Assembly: GCA_018873245.2 (NCBI GenBank)
Contig: JAEMBT020000009.1
Location: forward strand, 10,803,112-10,867,111
DNA: 64,000 bases
Origin: Archegozetes longisetosus
Taxonomy: Eukaryota > Arthropoda > Arachnida > Sarcoptiformes > Trhypochthoniidae
Direction of reading: 5' to 3'
Shown here: one piece after another, positions 1 to 11,518 of the stretch
Layout: each line of letters begins with the position of its first letter
Numbering within the stretch: position 1 is the stretch's first letter
The notes under the pieces: model-generated
Databases searched by the model: none
What the model was told of the DNA's origin: nothing
Seen by the model: the letters and a program-made list of their open reading frames with translations, nothing else
Made by a program: the position numbers and the translations under genes

Positions 1-409
1 GTATGAAAGTTTTGAGAGACGCTTCACAATCAATATTTATGCAATGATATATAAGATCATAAAGTCCATCAGACTCGAGCATATTGAATCTTGGAACAAA
101 ACCTGAATCAGTACATCTAGAACTAAAATTAGAATATTTTAGAAATCATTTTGCGTTCTTAGTCCAACAATACCATACTTAGGTTCTTAGGAACTAGGAG
201 GGCGAAGTTGGGTCTAAATCCCTAAGGATTCAGCCTAAAACCGAATGTGAAGTGTTAAAATGGCCAGTGAGCCGAATGAAGTTAATACATTAAACTTGAT
301 GCATCTAAGACCAAGTCTCACTTTTAATGTTCTGCCTCCCTACCTTGTGAGCACAAAAATTTTGTAGCATTTTAAGGTGTGGTTTTAAAAATTATCTAAA
401 TTATAAATA
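1..409. other. non-coding, no gene recognised
   Basis: AT-rich sequence with no convincing exon. I see nothing here beyond the approach to the inverted repeat that starts near 410. Confidence 0.5.
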
Positions 410-1425
410 GTAATTCGGGGAATTCGGGCTAGTAGGTTTAAAGGGATTCCCAGCCTCCTACCTCCAATTGTGATACATTATTGGATTCAGTTCGTCGAAC
501 TGAACCTTTTAGTACCACCCTTGACCACTCCCAACCCAAACCTGACCACTTCTGGCCAACTCAAGACAGAAGTGGCCGACCGCGCCAACTGATATATCAT
601 TAGATTCAGGACCTCGAACTGAGCATTTTGTTATCTCAGTTGATCAAATATCTCAAGTAGATCTCAATGATCTTCAACTTTTATTTCCTATAAATCTAGT
701 ATGTTAGCGTACAGTTACCGAGAAGTTAATATCACCTATAGGTGCTACCCAGACCTAACCCCCTCGAAATTGGATAAAACTGGCTTTACCAAGTTGTAAT
801 CCAGGTTTATCCATTACAAGGTACTAAACCAAACAAAGATGAATATTTTGAGTGAATCTAAAGATAGACATAATTTTTTATTTACAGTTAGTTTAAAGTT
901 TAAACTGAGAGCTATATGCGCATTCCTTTGTACGTACAATGTCTATCACCTATGGATGACGTGACGCCCAATTTTCCCCTATTAAGAGATGTAATTTATT
1001 GATACATGGAACCAATAATAAAAGACTGAGTTTTATCATTTTCATTAGTTAGCTCTTTAATAGGGGAAAATTTGGGGGTCGCATCGTTTTGAGGTGGCAG
1101 GCACTGAAGAAACACACACTTCACTTTAAAAAGCATAGAAGTTGAATATCTCGAGAACTACTTGTGATAATGGATTTGTTGAGTTATCAAAACGCCCAGT
1201 TCGACATCCTGAGTCCAATGATCACTTAGCGGGGTCAGCCACTCCTGTCGAGAGTTGGCTAGAAGTGGTCAGGTTTGAGTCGGAAGTAATTAAGTGTGAT
1301 ATCAAAATGTTCGGCTTGACGAACTGAATCCAAAAATGTACCATACTTGGAAGTAGGGGGTCGGGAATCCCCTTAGACCCATAACCTATATTGACTCGAA
1401 CTCCCCTATATTATCTATGCAGTGA
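410..1425. repeat. long imperfect inverted repeat (foldback/MITE-like)
   Basis: The left arm (about 410-690) reads as the reverse complement of about 1140-1425. Both arms carry a GGATTCAGTTCGTC block, a TGACCACTTCT block and a block of the type GGGATTCCC followed by CCTCCTAC. A second, inner inverted pair lies at 961-986 and 1054-1083, built around TTTTCCCCTATTAA. The left arm appears to have gained about 250 bases (700-940). No transposase remnant is visible inside. The short open frame at 1142-1327 runs through the right arm and is not a gene. The element is probably non-autonomous; its class is unknown. Confidence 0.7.
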
Positions 1426-2150
1426 TGATGTATCTTATATTATCATTTGCAGAACATAGAATGAAATTCACTGGAATCAAAGACCGATAAGTTTTCAAAC
1501 TTTTAAACATTTTCTTCATTATTGGACAAGGTTGAATTGATTGGATTTGAAAATAACTTTGAAAATTGATATTTCAATTATAATCGGATCTGACAGAGAT
1601 ACTTTTGTCTTTTCAATTATTTAGGATGAACTGAAAAATTTCACATTTTGAAAGTATTTCGTTAATAAATAACTAATATTAAATAATCCCTAAATTTTCA
1701 CCTTTGAGTCATTATCAATAATTAGTCAGTTGATGGAAACTCGATAAAAATTATAAAATTTCGGACTTTTCTATACGGCTTGCTGTGAGATGGTTTTAAA
1801 GTTACACATAAGAATTGCAATAGACTTTAAAGATACGCTTTTCTCAACAATTTACTCATATTTTTAATTTGGTGATAAAATTTTTTAATAAATTAAATAT
1901 AAAAATTTCGAGGTAATTTCTTAAGCCGTAATCTCTAAAAGAATTGCTGATATTTTTTAGTTTATCTATGAGACAATAAAATATTCTTATTACGTAATAT
2001 TCAATGTATGTTAGTAAAAATCTTAAGTAATAACAAATGTTGAAATACTTTATTGCTTATTGAATTTGTAATAATAAAGATCACTTAAATACAATTCATG
2101 TGGTTCTATTGCAATTCTTACATGTGATTATAGAGTGCCATATATATGAT
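1426..2150. other. AT-rich intergenic
   Basis: No coding exon, RNA gene or clear repeat was recognised in this stretch. Confidence 0.5.
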
Positions 2151-2350
2151 TATAACTAGAGCTGTGACTTTTCGGTGAAAACCGTTCTTTTTCTTTAGTT
2201 ATTATCTTCAGTAATCATCAAAACTCGTTTGATTTATGTATTTTAAACTATTTAAAATCTAAATGACAAATCGAACGAGTTTTGATGGTTACAAGAGATA
2301 AAAGTTGAAGAAAAAACGGTTTTCACTGAAAAGCCACATCTCTAGTTATA
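2151..2350. repeat. palindromic MITE
   Basis: A nearly perfect 200-bp hairpin. It starts TATAACTAGAG and ends CTCTAGTTATA. The arms contain GGTGAAAACCGTTCTTTTTC and its inverse, then AAACTCGTTTGAT and its inverse, with an AT-rich loop near 2240-2260. Outer TA dinucleotides are compatible with a TA target site (Tc/mariner-type MITE), but the class cannot be proven here. Confidence 0.8.
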
Positions 2351-2505
2351 ACTTTCATGCATTAAATCCTGAAAAATCAAATTTCAATGCATCATAATCA
2401 ATTCCTTCATTTAGTTTTGATATATTGAAGAGTTTTAATTACTTGGTTGATCGAGATATTTTAATTTCTTCATTAAAGGGTCAGCTTCAATACATGTCGT
2501 TTCTG

Positions 2506-2890
2506 ATGAATTCAAAGAACGACGAAAATAAGTCTATGGGATTCTGCCTATTGATGCACCCAGGATCTGATGATAAATTTTAATAGAGGTCATCAGCCTG
2601 ATCAAAATTGCCAATGGGCCCACCTCCATACAACTTATAGTTTAAGCATTAGATGGCGTTAAAGCTTTGAAATAGGATAAAATATAGATTTATTCGTTGG
2701 ATATTAAAGATATCGAAAAATAGTTTTCATATTTGTAGTCAGCGTTAAATTCTACATTAAAACCATATATCATATATTCAAAAATCTTAAAATCGAAAAA
2801 TTCGACGCAAGATTCGAATGTCTCGAAAACTATTCGACATAAATATTTTTGATTTGATATTCGGATTCAGCGTTAAAAAATACATATCGA
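2506..2890. repeat. dispersed repeat, copy 1 (partner 27270-27612)
   Basis: It shares long blocks in the same orientation with 27270-27612. These include AATAGAGGTCATCA with CCTGATCAAAATTG, AACTTATAGTTTA, TCAGCGTTAAATTCTACAT and a terminal TCAGCGTTAAAAAATACAT. It is a diverged interspersed repeat of unknown class with no coding content that I recognise. Short open frames on the minus strand across 2787-3223 are chance frames over this repeat. Confidence 0.7.
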
Positions 2891-3208
2891 CAGTTCTGTG
2901 ATATCTTGGGTATGCACGACATCTGCTCGAGTTCCAATTCCCGCAGAATTTCTGAATGATATCTGCGTGGAATTGGAGGAACAAGAGTAAGCCTCGGCGG
3001 CGATTAAAATGGAGAATCTGGTGAGGGCGGAGGGTGGGGTTCCCACCAAAATATTACATTTTACACCGTGATTTAATATGTTATCATATATTAAAAAATA
3101 TATGATATGCAGGGTTCGGCAATGTTCTTTCAACCATGATATTACAATTCGTTTTTCGTAAATATTACTTGATAAATCACTGCATATTTTTGAAAAATAT
3201 TGAGTTAC

Positions 3209-3343
3209 CTGTAAGAATCCCATTTTGCAGTTAAGTTATCAACTTTTTCCAAGTGATAACGACCCAACTCTTCAACTTGTGAACTTGAAAGTGTTATAAT
3301 TTCTTCTTGGATTGGACCAGAAGGCAAAGCTAAAGTCATTTCA
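3209..3343 (-). CDS. isolated internal coding exon, unknown protein
   Basis: On the minus strand an open exon of 135 bp lies between a good acceptor (TTATTAG at 3344-3350) and a good donor (ACAG|GTAACT, donor at 3207-3208). It has one leading base, 44 codons and two trailing bases. The peptide starts EMTLALPSGPIQEE and ends LTAKWDSYR. It is less AT-biased and lower in complexity artefacts than its surroundings, so it looks like real coding sequence. I do not recognise the family and could not find its neighbouring exons. Downstream on the minus strand lies a dispersed repeat, so the gene may be interrupted or the exon may be a fragment. Confidence 0.4.
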
Positions 3344-3953
3344 CTAATAATACTGAACTTCTCAATTTTTCTGTTAGTATGTAAACTTATCTTATATACT
3401 ATAGAGTTTAGGTGGGAGTGCGTCATGAATATAATATAATATTTATCCAATTCTCGAAAAACTTAAGTAATTGAGCTTATCAAGAATACAAATCTCATTC
3501 TCAAGTTTTTATGAAATTTTTACATTTTCATTTCGACTTTTTAATACCAATACCTTGAAGACTCATAACATTTGATCTTATCTTGAATTCAATTTATTTT
3601 TTATTTTAACAGTCATTCACGAAACGAATTCATAAAATTTAATTCTTATGGGTAACATCTATAAAAAATTTTATCTTACAATCAAATTCAGTCATTTTCC
3701 AATGTATGTACTGCATTTTCCAGTGAGCAGTACATAAGTAGACCTATCGGAAAATCTATTCCCAGTTATTGCATTGCAACTTCCAATTTAAAAGATTATT
3801 CTAAGAATACAGAGTTTAAAATCAATAATTATTCGTTTAATCTAAACGAGATTATGCTAATTGCCTATTATTTTTTTAAGACATAGTCATAAGTATTTTT
3901 TATATTTTTCAAACGATTAGATTCATCTGATATACATGCAAGATTATTTTTCT

Positions 3954-4883
3954 AAGGAGGATGCCAAGAAATGGCCTATCTTGATTCTAAATGTATTCCG
4001 ATGTCAAAATATCAAGCAGGACGAGTAGAGTCTAAATATATAAATTTTTATGACCTGGGTCATGGCGTTCACGAATTGTTGACCTTTTTGACCCTAGAAA
4101 AAAGTGACTTTTTCGTAACCAAAGAGATGTCAAAAGGCTCAGTATCAAGAGTAGGTTACAAATATTTATAACATTAAATATTTCAAGGTCATATAAAAGG
4201 CTAAGAGCGAAAGATAAAGTATAAATAAAATAAAAATATAGATAAATAAATCACTGTGAGTTTTCATCGTCAGTGCTTTGAAACACCACACAGAGACTGC
4301 TCAGCGACTCTGCAGGTATTTGAATCTCAGGCTGGTATCTACCATACCCGAGAAACCAGAGAACCGTCATTATGTTTGCACAACATCCGACGGTTCTTTG
4401 GCCATTTTGGCACTGACAACAGTACTCGGAAATGGCCGCGGCACCGCAAAGTGCTCTATCTACTAAAACATAGATAAAGTAGTTTATAGAGCTGCTGTGC
4501 CGCGACCTGATCCGCCCGCGGACCAACATGGGATCACCAGCTGAAATCCCATGGGAGCTAAGTCTAAGAGGCTTTATTTGGGAGGGCACCGCTCGAGACC
4601 CCCCGGTGCTCGTCATCCCCCATGACGGCATATTCCTTTGCCTGGAGCCTTAGCCTGACTTATATTTGTAAGTCAGTTGCCCGCCGCCACCACGAGGAGG
4701 TGATTTCCGAAGGTGGATGATTGTGAAACTGTGCCCACCCATTTTTGCTCTCTGTTTCCGTAACGCTACGTTACTTCAAGTTGTGCCCATTAACAATCCC
4801 TTCAATTGTCGAGACCTTTCCAAAAATATATAACTTGTGGAACTATTTGGGCAATGGTCCCATAGAATCTTGGCATCCTCCTT
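3954..4883 (-). mobile_element. DNA transposon relic with AAGGAGGATGCCAAGA ends
   Basis: The left end AAGGAGGATGCCAAGA (from 3954) is matched by the inverse TCTTGGCATCCTCCTT ending at 4883. Inside are the C-terminus of a transposase (4251-4540, minus) and a GC-rich module (about 4490-4740) with the block CACCTCCTCGTGGTGG read on the minus strand. The same module is found at 9181-9370. Related terminal sequences occur at 8922-9180 and 14040-14245. The element is too short to be autonomous. Target-site duplication is not clear. Confidence 0.7.
4251..4540 (-). pseudogene. transposase C-terminus with cysteine/histidine finger (DDE_Tnp_4-like)
   Basis: The minus-strand frame shows RGRIRSRHSSS, then YCCQCQNGQRTVGCCANIM, then FLGYGRYQPEIQIPAESL. 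The CxC...CCxH pattern followed by GYGR is the C-terminal finger of the same family seen nearly complete at 29240-30790 and as fragments at 9421-9600 and 15647-15841. Upstream of about 4540 the frame runs into the unrelated GC-rich module, so the DDE catalytic core is missing. This is a dead fragment. The SWIM-like label for the finger is my inference from the cysteine/histidine spacing. Confidence 0.65.
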
Positions 4884-5261
4884 TGGTTACTTACGACTTG
4901 TTTCTTTCTTACAGTGTTCGCATTATCAGATATAAATTCAGTTGTGTCTTTCATTTTAATCACAGAATTGAATACAATATAATGTGATCGAATATTTAAT
5001 ATAAAAAAATTATTTATAATGCATGTCAGGGTAGGAAATTAAACTAGACTTTAAGGTGGAAATAGCAATGCAATAACTGGAAATAGCTTTTTTGATAGAA
5101 CTAATTAAGCACTGCCTACAGGAAATAGTATTGCATTAGCCTAGTCATTCTCTGTTAATCTCTTATTGATTAGAAATATTTTTCTACTCACACAACTCAG
5201 TTGCGTGAAAATTATTATAAAACTATTTATAACATGAAATTTTATTTTGTACGTAAAAATA

Positions 5262-6469
5262 ATGGCTGAATTCATAGATGAAGAACTGTCTCCATATATA
5301 AATTATTGGTCTTCAATGAGGTAAAAAATATTTATAATTACGTCAATAATATCATAATTATTTTCTAGGAAAATAGTTGTAAATGACGACGATTTAGATT
5401 CACGTTTATCATCGACGGTGGCAACTGTGAATAAATTGGTGTCTACTATCAAAAATGGTGGTTTTCCGAACCATTTCGTTAAACTTCTCACAAATTTGCG
5501 TGAAAGTACAGAAAGGCTTTATCATTTGGATAAGTAAGCATCGTCGTATACTAATTTTCTTATCCAGTCGCTAAATTGAATTGTTAGTGTTGACCTTTTC
5601 AATATGTTTGTAACTAGAAACTTGACTTATATTCTGAACCAAGAAAAGATAATTTACAAATACCATCATTTTAACGCAATTAGTATGAACATACGGTAGG
5701 CGCACAGAGAAAGTGATTTTAAAGGATATCAATAAAATACTTATCTAAATATTTTTTGAATTCGATGTTCGGCCAATTTCGAGAATTTTCGAATTGTTAT
5801 GGATTAAATGATTAAACCCCTGTTATACTTTGCAGAGTGGATGAATATAATGTTGAGAAAAAGGTATTAGAAACCATAAATAATTTTGGAACACTAATAA
5901 GATTCCGAGATCACTACGAAGAAGATATGAAACCTTTCTTTAAACTTATTGAACATGAAAAGGAACAAATTATTTCAGCTTTAGAATATCTATCAAACAG
6001 AAATGATAAAATGAAAGAGAAAATAGAAAGGTTAACTCAACAAATAATAAATCTTTGGTCACCACCTTCATTGACTTACACAAAGAAAAATTTTTTAACC
6101 TATTCTATTGGTGCAGCCTGCAGCGTTATTTTAGCACTCACGATTGCACCATCAGTTATGCCTTTTGTTATTTACGGTGTATCTCTTTCGATAGCATCTG
6201 CTTATAATAGATTGAAGAACTTATTTCCACAAGAAAAGGATTCATTAACGACTAAAGATTTGAATTTAATTGGGCTTCGGAAAGCATCTCGTAAGATTGA
6301 TATGCTAAAGCATGAGTTGCGACAAAAAATGTATTTTGAAGAAGACAATGGAAGAAATTCCCAAGAATTTTTGAGTGCAATTCGATTGATAGAAGAAGAA
6401 TCTAATGAAGTAAGTAATTTAATTTTGGGTAAAATTGATGAGGAAAAATACGGTTTCAAGGTGAATTAG
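5262..6469 (+). CDS. three-exon gene, unknown helical protein with hydrophobic hairpin
   Basis: Joined model: 5262-5320, 5369-5533, 5836-6469 (285 aa). The start is ATG at 5262 (MAEFIDEELSP). Introns of 48 and 302 bp have clean ends (AG|GTAAAA...TTCTAG, and AA|GTAAGC...TTTGCAG), and the frame is preserved exactly across both joins. The protein is highly charged and predicted mostly helical, with likely coiled coil near residues 95-145. A strongly hydrophobic stretch of about 35 residues around 160-195 contains SVILALTIAPSVMPFVIYG, long enough for one or two membrane segments, followed by another helical charged tail. There is no signal peptide. A poly(A) signal AATAAA lies at about 6526. I do not recognise the family. 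A central hydrophobic hairpin between amphipathic helices is seen in apolipoprotein-L-like and other membrane-inserting proteins, but that is analogy only. Confidence 0.7.
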
Positions 6470-6824
6470 AAAGCCCTCAAGAACAAATAAATCTGGATAT
6501 TTTTAATCAAAATTTACTAACATGCAATAAAAAGAGAAGTAAAGAAAGTTAAATTAGATATTCATGTATATTTAAATTTGCAGAATTGGACTACCAATGT
6601 TTAGTTAAAATTTAAGGGATTATTTTTATTGTATAGTCCTTCTAATTAATAAAAAATCATTCAAGAATATTATGCATATCGCTATTGAATTCTGAAATGT
6701 TTTATTCTGTAAAATCGCTAATATTTTTTATATCTGCGGTGGATACATTCAACATCAACAGGTGTTTAAATCTTCTTTAAACTATAGATCTTCATGTGAA
6801 ATTGATCATATTATCAGAGGTTGA

Positions 6825-7737
6825 GTTAACTATCCGGACTATCATATTACAGAGATTACAAGAGTAATAAACATGTTTATGAGATATTATTGCGCATTAG
6901 AGTAAAATATACTGGATCATGTGGTTGCTTGTAATTTAAACATTTTAATTATTATATATGCGAGTAAAATCTTAAATTCACGCTCATGTTTGTACAGGAC
7001 ATATTGAAAAGTACAACATTAACCATAGAATGCTAGATAAAATTATAGCCATGGCTCAAATACTATGACCCTAAGGATTACTGAGCATCTCGCCAATATT
7101 GCCTCCTGAAGAATCATCGTAAGAACATCGACTTGAAAATTCATAAATTTGAAATAATGCAAGCGCTCGAAATTTGTATCTCAGCCTACAAAATCAAGAG
7201 CAACAACACAAGATTGGAAGCAGATGATGATAGTGACCTTTCATAAAAATCGGGTGTTGGGTTCCACAATTTTAGCGAGAAATACAAATGTCAATTTTGA
7301 AATTTATCTTGAATTTTTGAGTCAAGTAATACACTCAGAGATAAAACGACTACGGATTCATAGATCAATAATACTCCATGGTGACGCAAGACACCATAAA
7401 CATTCGAAAGTTGAAGAATTTTTTGTGAGACATCGGTGGAAGGAATTGAAACACCCACCTTATAGCCCTGATTTGAAGCCGTGCGATTACGATGGCATAT
7501 TTAGAATAAAAAGGCCTAATAATGATAAAAGACTGAATACTCTGGATGAACTTGAAATGGCTTATAAAGAAAGTTATAGATGAAATAAATGTGAATGGTT
7601 TCGCCACTGGCATTGGACTCATTCCACTGAGATGGGCGCTGATCAACCAGACTGGGGGCGAATATATTCACTAATCATTTGTTCAAATTTTAGTTCTATT
7701 AAATATCGTTGACGATATGATAGTCCGGATACTTAAC
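6825..7737 (+). mobile_element. mariner-type element, degenerate
   Basis: Terminal inverted repeats of about 22 bp: left GTTAACTATCCGGACTATCA from 6825, right the inverse TGATAGTCCGGATACTTAAC ending 7737. The element is about 913 bp, shorter than an intact mariner (about 1.3 kb). It contains the C-terminal half of a transposase at 7224-7583, while the N-terminal DNA-binding region (about 7020-7220) is only faintly readable. It cannot be active. A 3-prime fragment of the same family sits at 21755-21905. Confidence 0.8.
7224..7583 (+). pseudogene. mariner transposase, C-terminal half
   Basis: The frame encodes the second and third catalytic regions of a mariner transposase: IILHGDARHH supplies the second Asp, and HPPYSPDLKPCDYDG carries the typical HPPYSPDL signature and the last Asp of the triad. 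The N-terminal helix-turn-helix and first Asp are not in this frame. After the stop near 7583, continuing similarity (INVNGFATGI) shows the C-terminal tail is truncated by a frame change. Identification as DD34D mariner rests on the HPPYSPDL motif and spacing. Confidence 0.75.
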
Positions 7738-8921
7738 CCATGATATTTAACCTGTTTTTGATATGAATCATAACAAAAACTTTATCTCTTATGACTAAGT
7801 TCAGTTTTAAAATGTCCACCCTGTATAATTTCTATCGCACTATATTTTGATACTAATAATACTAGTAATAATTACTAGTAAATAAATTTAATAATTAACT
7901 GCTCTCTATCGCATGTCTACATTAAATTCCATAAAACGGATCACGTGATAAAATGATCGCAAGTATCCGTTCAGCGGCATTCCTTCATCTATTGAAGAAT
8001 TAAGCCCAGTTATTAAAGCTCAATTGACGTGCTACGCAATTATCAGATATTTAGTCAAATACTTCCTTGGAAAGAACTTACATAATATTTGCTTTTGATT
8101 TATTGAATTCTACATTTATGTCCCATTTCCTTTCTATTAGCAAAATGTTATTTTGAAAAGTTTCAAGTTTGAGAAACTTAGGAAATTGTTATGTAGTGTG
8201 CTTTCATTTATCTCTGACTCAAATTTTTTATTTTGATAAAAGCAATTTGAGAATGATTTGCACTTTCTGATGAAATAAACTTTGTTTTTTAAATAACCAG
8301 TTATGAAATGGATGAACCCAAACTCCTTATGCAATTCATTTTTTGACTTAGTTGCCTATAAATCAAATTTAAGTTTAATTAGATATAACAGAATTGAAAG
8401 CAATTCATTATAATCTTCTTGTTGCTACATAGGTGATACTCTGTTGTGGTGGGCCATCATTTTTGGACTGATTGACAGATCCAAACATGGATTTAATATT
8501 ATAGACTATTCTGTAGGAAAAACGATTTTAAAACAAATATCTCTGTCATTTGAACGAAAACAAAGAGTAACCAAATACTAGTTAAATTTATTTTCATAGA
8601 TTCAAAACTCATTAAAATTTTCACAACTTCTAATGGATTCAATGCTAAATCATATCAATAAAATTGATTGTTATTTAATAGATCGTGCTTTCTATCAATT
8701 ATTTTTATATTGAATCCAAAATGAAGATTAAAACTTTAAGCCATTCTTATTGGTTATGCATCGATTGGCAGATAATTTTATTAATACTCAAATTGAATAA
8801 AAGTTTAATTGATTAGTATTTCCAAAATTGTTTAATACTTTTTAAAATTTGAATTAAAGCCCACTTGTTTTAATAGATCGAAAGGCAATTTGAACCTTTT
8901 TAGTGATATGATCAAAATGAA
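7738..8921. other. AT-rich intergenic
   Basis: No gene, RNA or clear repeat recognised. The short minus-strand open frame at 8137-8334 has low-complexity, AT-driven composition and no recognisable motif. Confidence 0.5.
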
Positions 8922-9180
8922 GAAGGATGCCCAAATCCTATGGGACTTTTGCCTAACTTGTTTCCAAGACAAACTATATATTTTTGAAAGGGGCTTGAGA
9001 GGATAAAAAACGTCAATGGGCACAACTTGATAAAATATGGCGTTTTCGAGAAATTGACTAATTTTTGATCCAAAGAGAAATGTGAATTTTTCAGGACAAA
9101 ATGGGTATCAAAAGATTCAAAATTAAGAGTAGATCACGGTTATATAGTATTTGATATTTCAAGGTCAAATGAGGTTTACC

Positions 9181-9370
9181 AGGGAAATCATCCGCCTCTT
9201 GGAGCCACCTCCTCGTGGTGGTGGCGGGCAACAGGCTTTTAAGCCTGGCTTAGGCTCACAGTAAAACCTATGCCGTCATGGTGGATGGCAAACACCGTGG
9301 GATCTCAGGTGGTACCCTCTCAAATAAAGCCTGCGTTGGAGCCTTTGGTAGAGGGAATCTACTCACGCTA
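9181..9370 (+). repeat. GC-rich structured module of the relic family
   Basis: Contains CACCTCCTCGTGGTGGTGG, GCTTTTAAGCCTGGCTTAGG, TGCCGTCATGG and CAAATAAAGCCT. The same blocks occur in order, inverted, at 4490-4740, and a looser version lies at 37370-37650. Its GC content stands out from the surroundings. It probably belongs to the body of the CCxH-finger transposon family, between the terminal repeat and the transposase end. Confidence 0.55.
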
Positions 9371-9420
9371 AAAGCGTGTTTAGTCTATAAAGTATTTTAT
9401 TTACATTTTAATAGATGACT

Positions 9421-9600
9421 TTAAGAGAACTTTCTGGTGCTGCAGCCATTGCTGGGTACTGTTGTGGGCGTAAAAATGGCCAGAGAATTGTCGGCTGCTG
9501 TGCACATATAATGACGGTTCTTTGATTTTTCGGGTATGGCAGGCACCTGCCCAATACTCAAATACCTGCAGTCGCTGAGCGAGCTCCGTGTAGTACATGA
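9421..9600 (+). pseudogene. transposase C-terminal finger fragment
   Basis: The plus-strand reading gives GAAAIAGYCCGRKNGQRIVG, then CCAHIMTVL, a stop, then FFGYGRHLPNTQIPA. This is the same C-terminal finger as at 4251-4480 and 15647-15841. An in-frame stop and the missing catalytic core make it a relic. The open frames on the minus strand here are antisense shadows. Confidence 0.6.
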
Positions 9601-10343
9601 AAGTATTGACAACGAAGACCCGGCATGATTTTATATATATTTTTAATCCAATTTACTTTTTACTAAGGATTGAGGTTCTGCCCGCCAGGGCTCAAAATGA
9701 CTGTCGTCATGACAACGACGGGCGCCGCGGCAAAAGTGCCTCATTTAAAAGGCTTTACTGCGTGTTTATATTTTGTGTTCATGGTTTGTATTTTTTTTTG
9801 TAAATAATAACATCCATTAATACCCAATCATCTTTCACCTAAATTTCACCAACGAATATAATGATTGATTTCGGAGATGTAAGTCTTATTAATTGAACTA
9901 TATTTTTTATCCCCTAAACCTCAATAAAGTTTAAGCTTGTATAATATTTAATGAGATGTAAAATAAATTACTTATCAGTTCAAAATTTGATACAAACTTT
10001 TAATAATCCAATAGAATGCAATACAGTTGGCATTAAAAAATAGAAATTCAACATTTTATAACTTGTTGATAATGCTGTCAAATTTCTAAAAAGGTTTAAC
10101 TCAGTCATATTGTCTAAACACTAAATGAGTTTGAGAAGTTATTTCTTGTTCATAACATTACTTAGTTAATAAATCTTATAAATAAAGACTATCTTTTTTA
10201 TTGAAAACAGCATTTTTGATACTAAAAGTGTTTTTAAACAAAAATGATGATCGATGACAATATTTTCTTTGACTTATTCCAAACTTTATTCATGAGTTTG
10301 ATTTGATCGAAGCCCAACCTTAAAGAAAAATTGCACTCAATAT

Positions 10344-11342
10344 ATGGGTTTAGAAGATAAAAAGATGCTATTATATATGAAAAATCAATGTTTTTTCTAT
10401 TTTAAGAGCATTTCCTTGAGTTGGCTCACGAATGCTGATAGAGATTCGAGACTGAATTTTATAAAGAGAGTCGTCTCTACTATAAGAGACTTAGACGAAA
10501 TCAAATGTGTCGATACATTTTTAAATATCAAGAAAAGGAAAATCAAGTCGAAGGCTGCGTCAGTAACGGCCCCAAAAGCCACTGAAGCTTTAGGTCAAGA
10601 GCCAAAAAAAGAAGAGCCTGCTTCCGTACCAGCGAAAGCTGCGTCAGTAACAGCTCCTCAAACAGACCCACCAAAACAATGGTTCAAGTACTACAAAAAG
10701 CAAGACATAGTAGCGATGGACTGTGAGTTTGTCGATTATCACAATCCACTGAACCCGAAGAAATTTATTCCCAAGTTGGCAACGGTGTCTATTGTAGACT
10801 TTAAACGTAACACAATATATGAAGCGAAGGTTAAACATCAATACGGATCATTCAAAGTCGACTGGTTTACTAAAGCAATTAATGGGTTCGATAAGAATTC
10901 ATTTATCAATGGTCGGGACTACAATGAAGTTATAGAAGAGGTCCATGAAATTATAAAAGACAAGCTACTGATTATGGTCAATCACGAGTCTGACTTTAAA
11001 GCATTAGATTTAGAAGCTATCGATTATGATATTTTAGAAATCCAAGATCACTACTATGTCTGGAAAGTTAATGAAAATGGTGTAGAAGTTCCCGAACCAT
11101 TAGGATTAGGTCGCATTTAGTATAATTACTTCCGCACAAATCCTCAAATGAACACGCATAACTCTACAGATGACGCGAAGTATACAATGGAAATATTCCA
11201 CGAGTACATCAAAGGAAATTTGGTCGATAATAGTATGAGAAAGTCTATTGGATATGATATCGAATTATTTCCTCAACTTCCGCAAGAATTCATCCCAAAG
11301 CATATTAAAGCAATAAAAGAAAGAAAGTTACGCAAAAAATAA
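10344..11342 (+). CDS. DEDDh 3'-5' exonuclease (REXO4/ISG20-like), one in-frame TAG
   Basis: The protein has an N-terminal linker with a repeated KAASVTAP segment (about residues 73-115), then an RNase H-fold exonuclease domain. Motif I is VAMDCEFVDYH (D and E metal ligands), motif II NHESDFKALD, and motif III HNSTDDAKYTMEIF with the H-x4-D spacing of DEDDh enzymes. Family members degrade or trim RNA or DNA from the 3-prime end. A TAG at 11118-11120 interrupts the domain between motifs II and III; the same frame continues without shift to a stop at 11342 (YNYFRTNPQM onward). The start is uncertain: ATG at 10344 precedes a weak stretch, and a possible acceptor (TATTTTAAG) near 10404 could begin the true exon. 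It may be a recent pseudogene, a sequencing error or a polymorphic stop. GC content is above the local level. Confidence 0.7.
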
Positions 11343-11518
11343 ATGTATAGAAACCATTTATTGTATTAAAGAAATTTTGAAATTACAGAAAATTTTAATT
11401 CTTTTATATTGTAATAAAACATTTTCAAATATTTATTTAAATATTAAAGCATAATTTAAGGAGCTGATGCACAATAGTGATACGGTCGCTTATAATGAAC
11501 TGAGTTAAACGTCAAAGT

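Larger units (their letters stand above)
3711..5136. repeat. outer inverted repeat enclosing a second element
   Basis: About 75 bp at 3711-3785 (core CCAGTTATTGCATTGC) reappear inverted at 5055-5136 (core GCAATGCAATAACTGG). The pair encloses the 3954-4883 transposon relic, so a nested insertion is the simplest reading. No target-site duplication was recognised. Confidence 0.6.
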
